Positions 62,209-64,000 of a DNA stretch of 64,000 bases are shown here, piece by piece. A model generated the notes under the pieces. The model was not told where the DNA came from. It worked only from the letters and a program-made list of their open reading frames with translations, and made no database searches. This DNA is from Massilia sp. H6. GTDB lineage: Bacteria; Pseudomonadota; Gammaproteobacteria; Burkholderiales; Burkholderiaceae_D. Made by a program: the position numbers and the translations under genes. Each line of letters starts with the position of its first letter. Position 1 is the stretch's first letter. The DNA is taken from NCBI RefSeq assembly GCF_024802625.1, contig NZ_CP103371.1, forward strand, positions 1,736,001 through 1,800,000, written 5' to 3'.

Positions 62209-64000
62209 GCGTCGCCGCCGAGTCCGTGACCACGGCGCCAGCTGTGGAAGCGCCGCGCCAGGGCCAGCAGGCGTTCGGGCGCATGGGCGCGCTTCCAGGC
62301 GCCCGCGGCGTATTTGTTGGCTTCCGACATGGTCGGGTAGACATGGATGGTGCCGAGGATCTTGTTCAGGCCGATGTTGTGCTTCATCGCCAGCACATAT
62401 TCGGCCAGCATCTCGCCGGCGTGATCGGCCACGATGGCCACTCCCAGAATCTTGTCGCTACCCTTCTTGGTCAATACCTTGACGAAGCCGCGCTCGGCGC
62501 CGTCGGTGATTGCCCGATCGAGTTCGCCGATATCGTAGCGCGTCACCTCGACCTCGACCTCCTGCTCGCGCGCTTCGTCCTCGGACAAGCCGACCCGCGC
62601 CGCCTCGGGGGCAGTGAAGGTACACCACGGAATGACACGGTAATCGGCCTTGAATCGCTTGACCACGCCAAACAGGCTGTTAACGGCCGCATACCAGGCC
62701 TGGTGCGCGGCAGTGTGAGTGAACTGGTAAGGACCGGCCACATCGCCGCAGGCATAGATGTTCGGAAAGCGCGTCTGCAGGAACTCGTCGGTATCGACGG
62801 TTTTCTTCGCTGTCAGGGCGATACCGAGCGCTTCCAGCCCGAAGCCCTCGGTGCGGGCCACCCGGCCAACCGCGCACAGCAGGGCGTCGAAGGGCAGTTC
62901 GCTCTCGCCCTGGGCGTGGCGCACCAGCAGGCGCTTGCCGTTTTCATCCTGGATGCAGCGAACTGCTTCGTGACCGGGCAGGATGCGCACGCCATCGCCC
63001 TGCATGGCCGTGGCCACCGCCTGCGCCACATCCACGTCCTCGCGGGGCAGGATGCGCTCGCCGCGTTCGACCTGCATGACCGTCGAACCGAGGCGGGCAA
63101 AGGCCTGGGCCAGTTCGGAGCCGATCGGCCCGCCGCCGAGCACGATCAGCCGCTCGGGCAGGGCAGTGAGCTCCCACAGCGAGTCCGAAGTATAGAAACC
63201 GGTCTCTTTCAGGCCGGGAATCGGCGGCACCATGGCCTGGGCGCCGCTGGCGATCACGATCGAGCGGGTGCGCAGGCGGCGGCCATCGACCTCGACTTCC
63301 CATGGCGAGACGATGGTGGCCTTGCCCTGCACCACGTCGACCCCAAGCCCGGTATAGCGTGCGACCGAATCGTTGGGCGCGATGCGCGCGACAACGCGCT
63401 GCACGCGCGCCATGACGGCGCCGAAGTCGACCTGTGGGTCGAGCGCGCCAACGCCGAAGCTGTCGGCACGCCTGGCCTGGCTGACGAAGGCGGCGCTGCG
63501 GATCAGCGCCTTGGAAGGCACGCAGCCGGTATTGAGGCAGTCGCCACCCATCTTGCCCGCTTCGACCAGCGCTACCTTGGCTTTCACCGCAGCGCCAATG
63601 TAGGACGTAACCAGTCCGGCTGCGCCGGCGCCGATGACGACCAGGTTGTAGTCGAAGGCAGCGGGTTTCTTCCAGCCGCGGTAAAGCTTGCGCGTTCTGA
63701 CCATGCCAAGCCCGAACTTGGCCACGATCGGCAGCAGCCCGAGCACGGCAAAAGAGGCGAGCACGGCGGGCGAAAGGATGCCGGCCAGGCTGTCGATACC
63801 GGCCAGCTGGGTGCCGGCGTTGACGTAGGCGATGGTGCCCGGCAGCATGCCGAGCTGGCTGACCCAGTAATAGGTCCAGGCCCGGATCGAGGTCAAGGCC
63901 ACCACCAGGTTGGTCAGGAAAAACGGAAACAGTGGCACCAGGCGCAAGGTCAGCAGGTAAAAAGCGCCATCCCTGGCGACATTCTTGTCGATGGCGTCGG
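62205..64000 (-). CDS. TVP38 membrane domain fused to FAD-dependent disulfide oxidoreductase (5' end outside window)
   Basis: At least 598 residues are visible; the true start lies beyond base 64,000. The first ~130 visible residues are the end of a TVP38/TMEM64 (SNARE-associated) membrane domain (GAFYLLTLRLVPLFPFF...). The rest is a mercuric-reductase/dihydrolipoamide-dehydrogenase-like enzyme: VVIGAGAAGLVTSYIGA, the redox-active GGDCLNTGCVPSKALI, a NAD(P) fold VLGGGPIGSELAQAFARLG, FAD motif ACGDVAGPYQFTH and the dimerisation domain. It overlaps TIGR04283 by 4 bp. Substrate unknown; the fusion brings a thiol-redox enzyme to the membrane. Confidence 0.88.
   Translation of the reverse strand, partial: DAIDKNVARDGAFYLLTLRLVPLFPFFLTNLVVALTSIRAWTYYWVSQLGMLPGTIAYVNAGTQLAGIDSLAGILSPAVLASFAVLGLLPIVAKFGLGMVRTRKLYRGWKKPAAFDYNLVVIGAGAAGLVTSYIGAAVKAKVALVEAGKMGGDCLNTGCVPSKALIRSAAFVSQARRADSFGVGALDPQVDFGAVMARVQRVVARIAPNDSVARYTGLGVDVVQGKATIVSPWEVEVDGRRLRTRSIVIASGAQAMVPPIPGLKETGFYTSDSLWELTALPERLIVLGGGPIGSELAQAFARLGSTVMQVERGERILPREDVDVAQAVATAMQGDGVRILPGHEAVRCIQDENGKRLLVRHAQGESELPFDALLCAVGRVARTEGFGLEALGIALTAKKTVDTDEFLQTRFPNIYACGDVAGPYQFTHTAAHQAWYAAVNSLFGVVKRFKADYRVIPWCTFTAPEAARVGLSEDEAREQEVEVEVTRYDIGELDRAITDGAERGFVKVLTKKGSDKILGVAIVADHAGEMLAEYVLAMKHNIGLNKILGTIHVYPTMSEANKYAAGAWKRAHAPERLLALARRFHSWRRGHGLGGDA

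Noticed and set aside
62205-63947. Calling the oxidoreductase a mercuric reductase (merA)
   Set aside because: It lacks the N-terminal HMA domain and C-terminal vicinal cysteines, and no mer genes are present.

Overview
The window looks like a chromosomal segment of a high-GC (roughly 65-70%) betaproteobacterium of the Oxalobacteraceae, most probably Massilia/Telluria or a close relative. This is inferred from gene content and protein style: a CysB-type regulator facing a siroheme sulfite/nitrite reductase, a Burkholderiales-type trimeric porin, the rsgA-phhB-M48 protease/orn block, and many PAS-GGDEF-EAL proteins. No 16S gene or other decisive marker is present, and I saw no tRNA, rRNA, CRISPR array, prophage or insertion sequence. 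About 92% of the sequence is coding.

Layout: (1) 1-3,773: end of a sulfate-assimilation operon (DUF934 fragment, cysI-like reductase), divergent cysB and a methyltransferase, closed by a strong two-way hairpin. (2) 3,868-5,349: a sodium:alanine/glycine symporter. (3) 5,502-12,486: a complete zeaxanthin glucoside cluster, crtE-crtX-crtY-crtI-crtB in one tightly overlapping operon and crtZ converging on crtB with a tail overlap, with a DUF2141 secreted protein alongside. Gene order is that of the Pantoea/Erwinia plant epiphytes. (4) 12,767-18,606: porin, an orphan PAS histidine kinase, a LytS/LytTR two-component pair and a DHH phosphoesterase. (5) 18,652-27,649: two PAS-GGDEF-EAL proteins (one with a visibly damaged EAL site) flanking a nitronate-monooxygenase-like flavoprotein, yajQ, murB and an SDR. 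(6) 27,800-36,244: housekeeping genes argG, argF, rsgA, phhB, M48 protease, orn, an exported MBL-fold hydrolase, a UPF0149/SEC-C protein and srkA. (7) 36,350-40,929: a 771-residue Ala/Glu/Arg coiled-coil protein of unknown role and membrane proteins. (8) 41,162-45,508: an RND efflux adaptor and pump. (9) 45,640-51,192: low-complexity lipoprotein, NAD(P)H-hydrate dehydratase, histidine phosphatase, a TcyP-type cystine symporter preceded by a four-copy 15-bp repeat, and small orphan genes. (10) 51,296-54,618: a leucine-binding-like periplasmic protein translationally coupled to a hybrid histidine kinase. (11) 54,676-56,817: a FadE-type acyl-CoA dehydrogenase. (12) 56,896-64,000: an operon with strong hallmarks of arsenosugar biosynthesis.

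The most interesting block is the last. Read on the minus strand from the right edge it is: TVP38 membrane domain fused to a disulfide oxidoreductase (truncated by the window), a TIGR04283-type glycosyltransferase, a TIGR04282-type glycosyltransferase, a DUF3047 exported protein, a SelD-N-terminal-type FAD oxidoreductase, an ArsM-like arsenite methyltransferase and a PiT phosphate transporter. The first five genes are chained by 4-bp ATGA overlaps and the rest are spaced by 5-16 bp, so they are almost certainly one transcript. The expected radical SAM gene arsS would lie just beyond base 64,000. The roles of DUF3047, the second oxidoreductase and the PiT transporter in this pathway are, as far as I know, not experimentally established.
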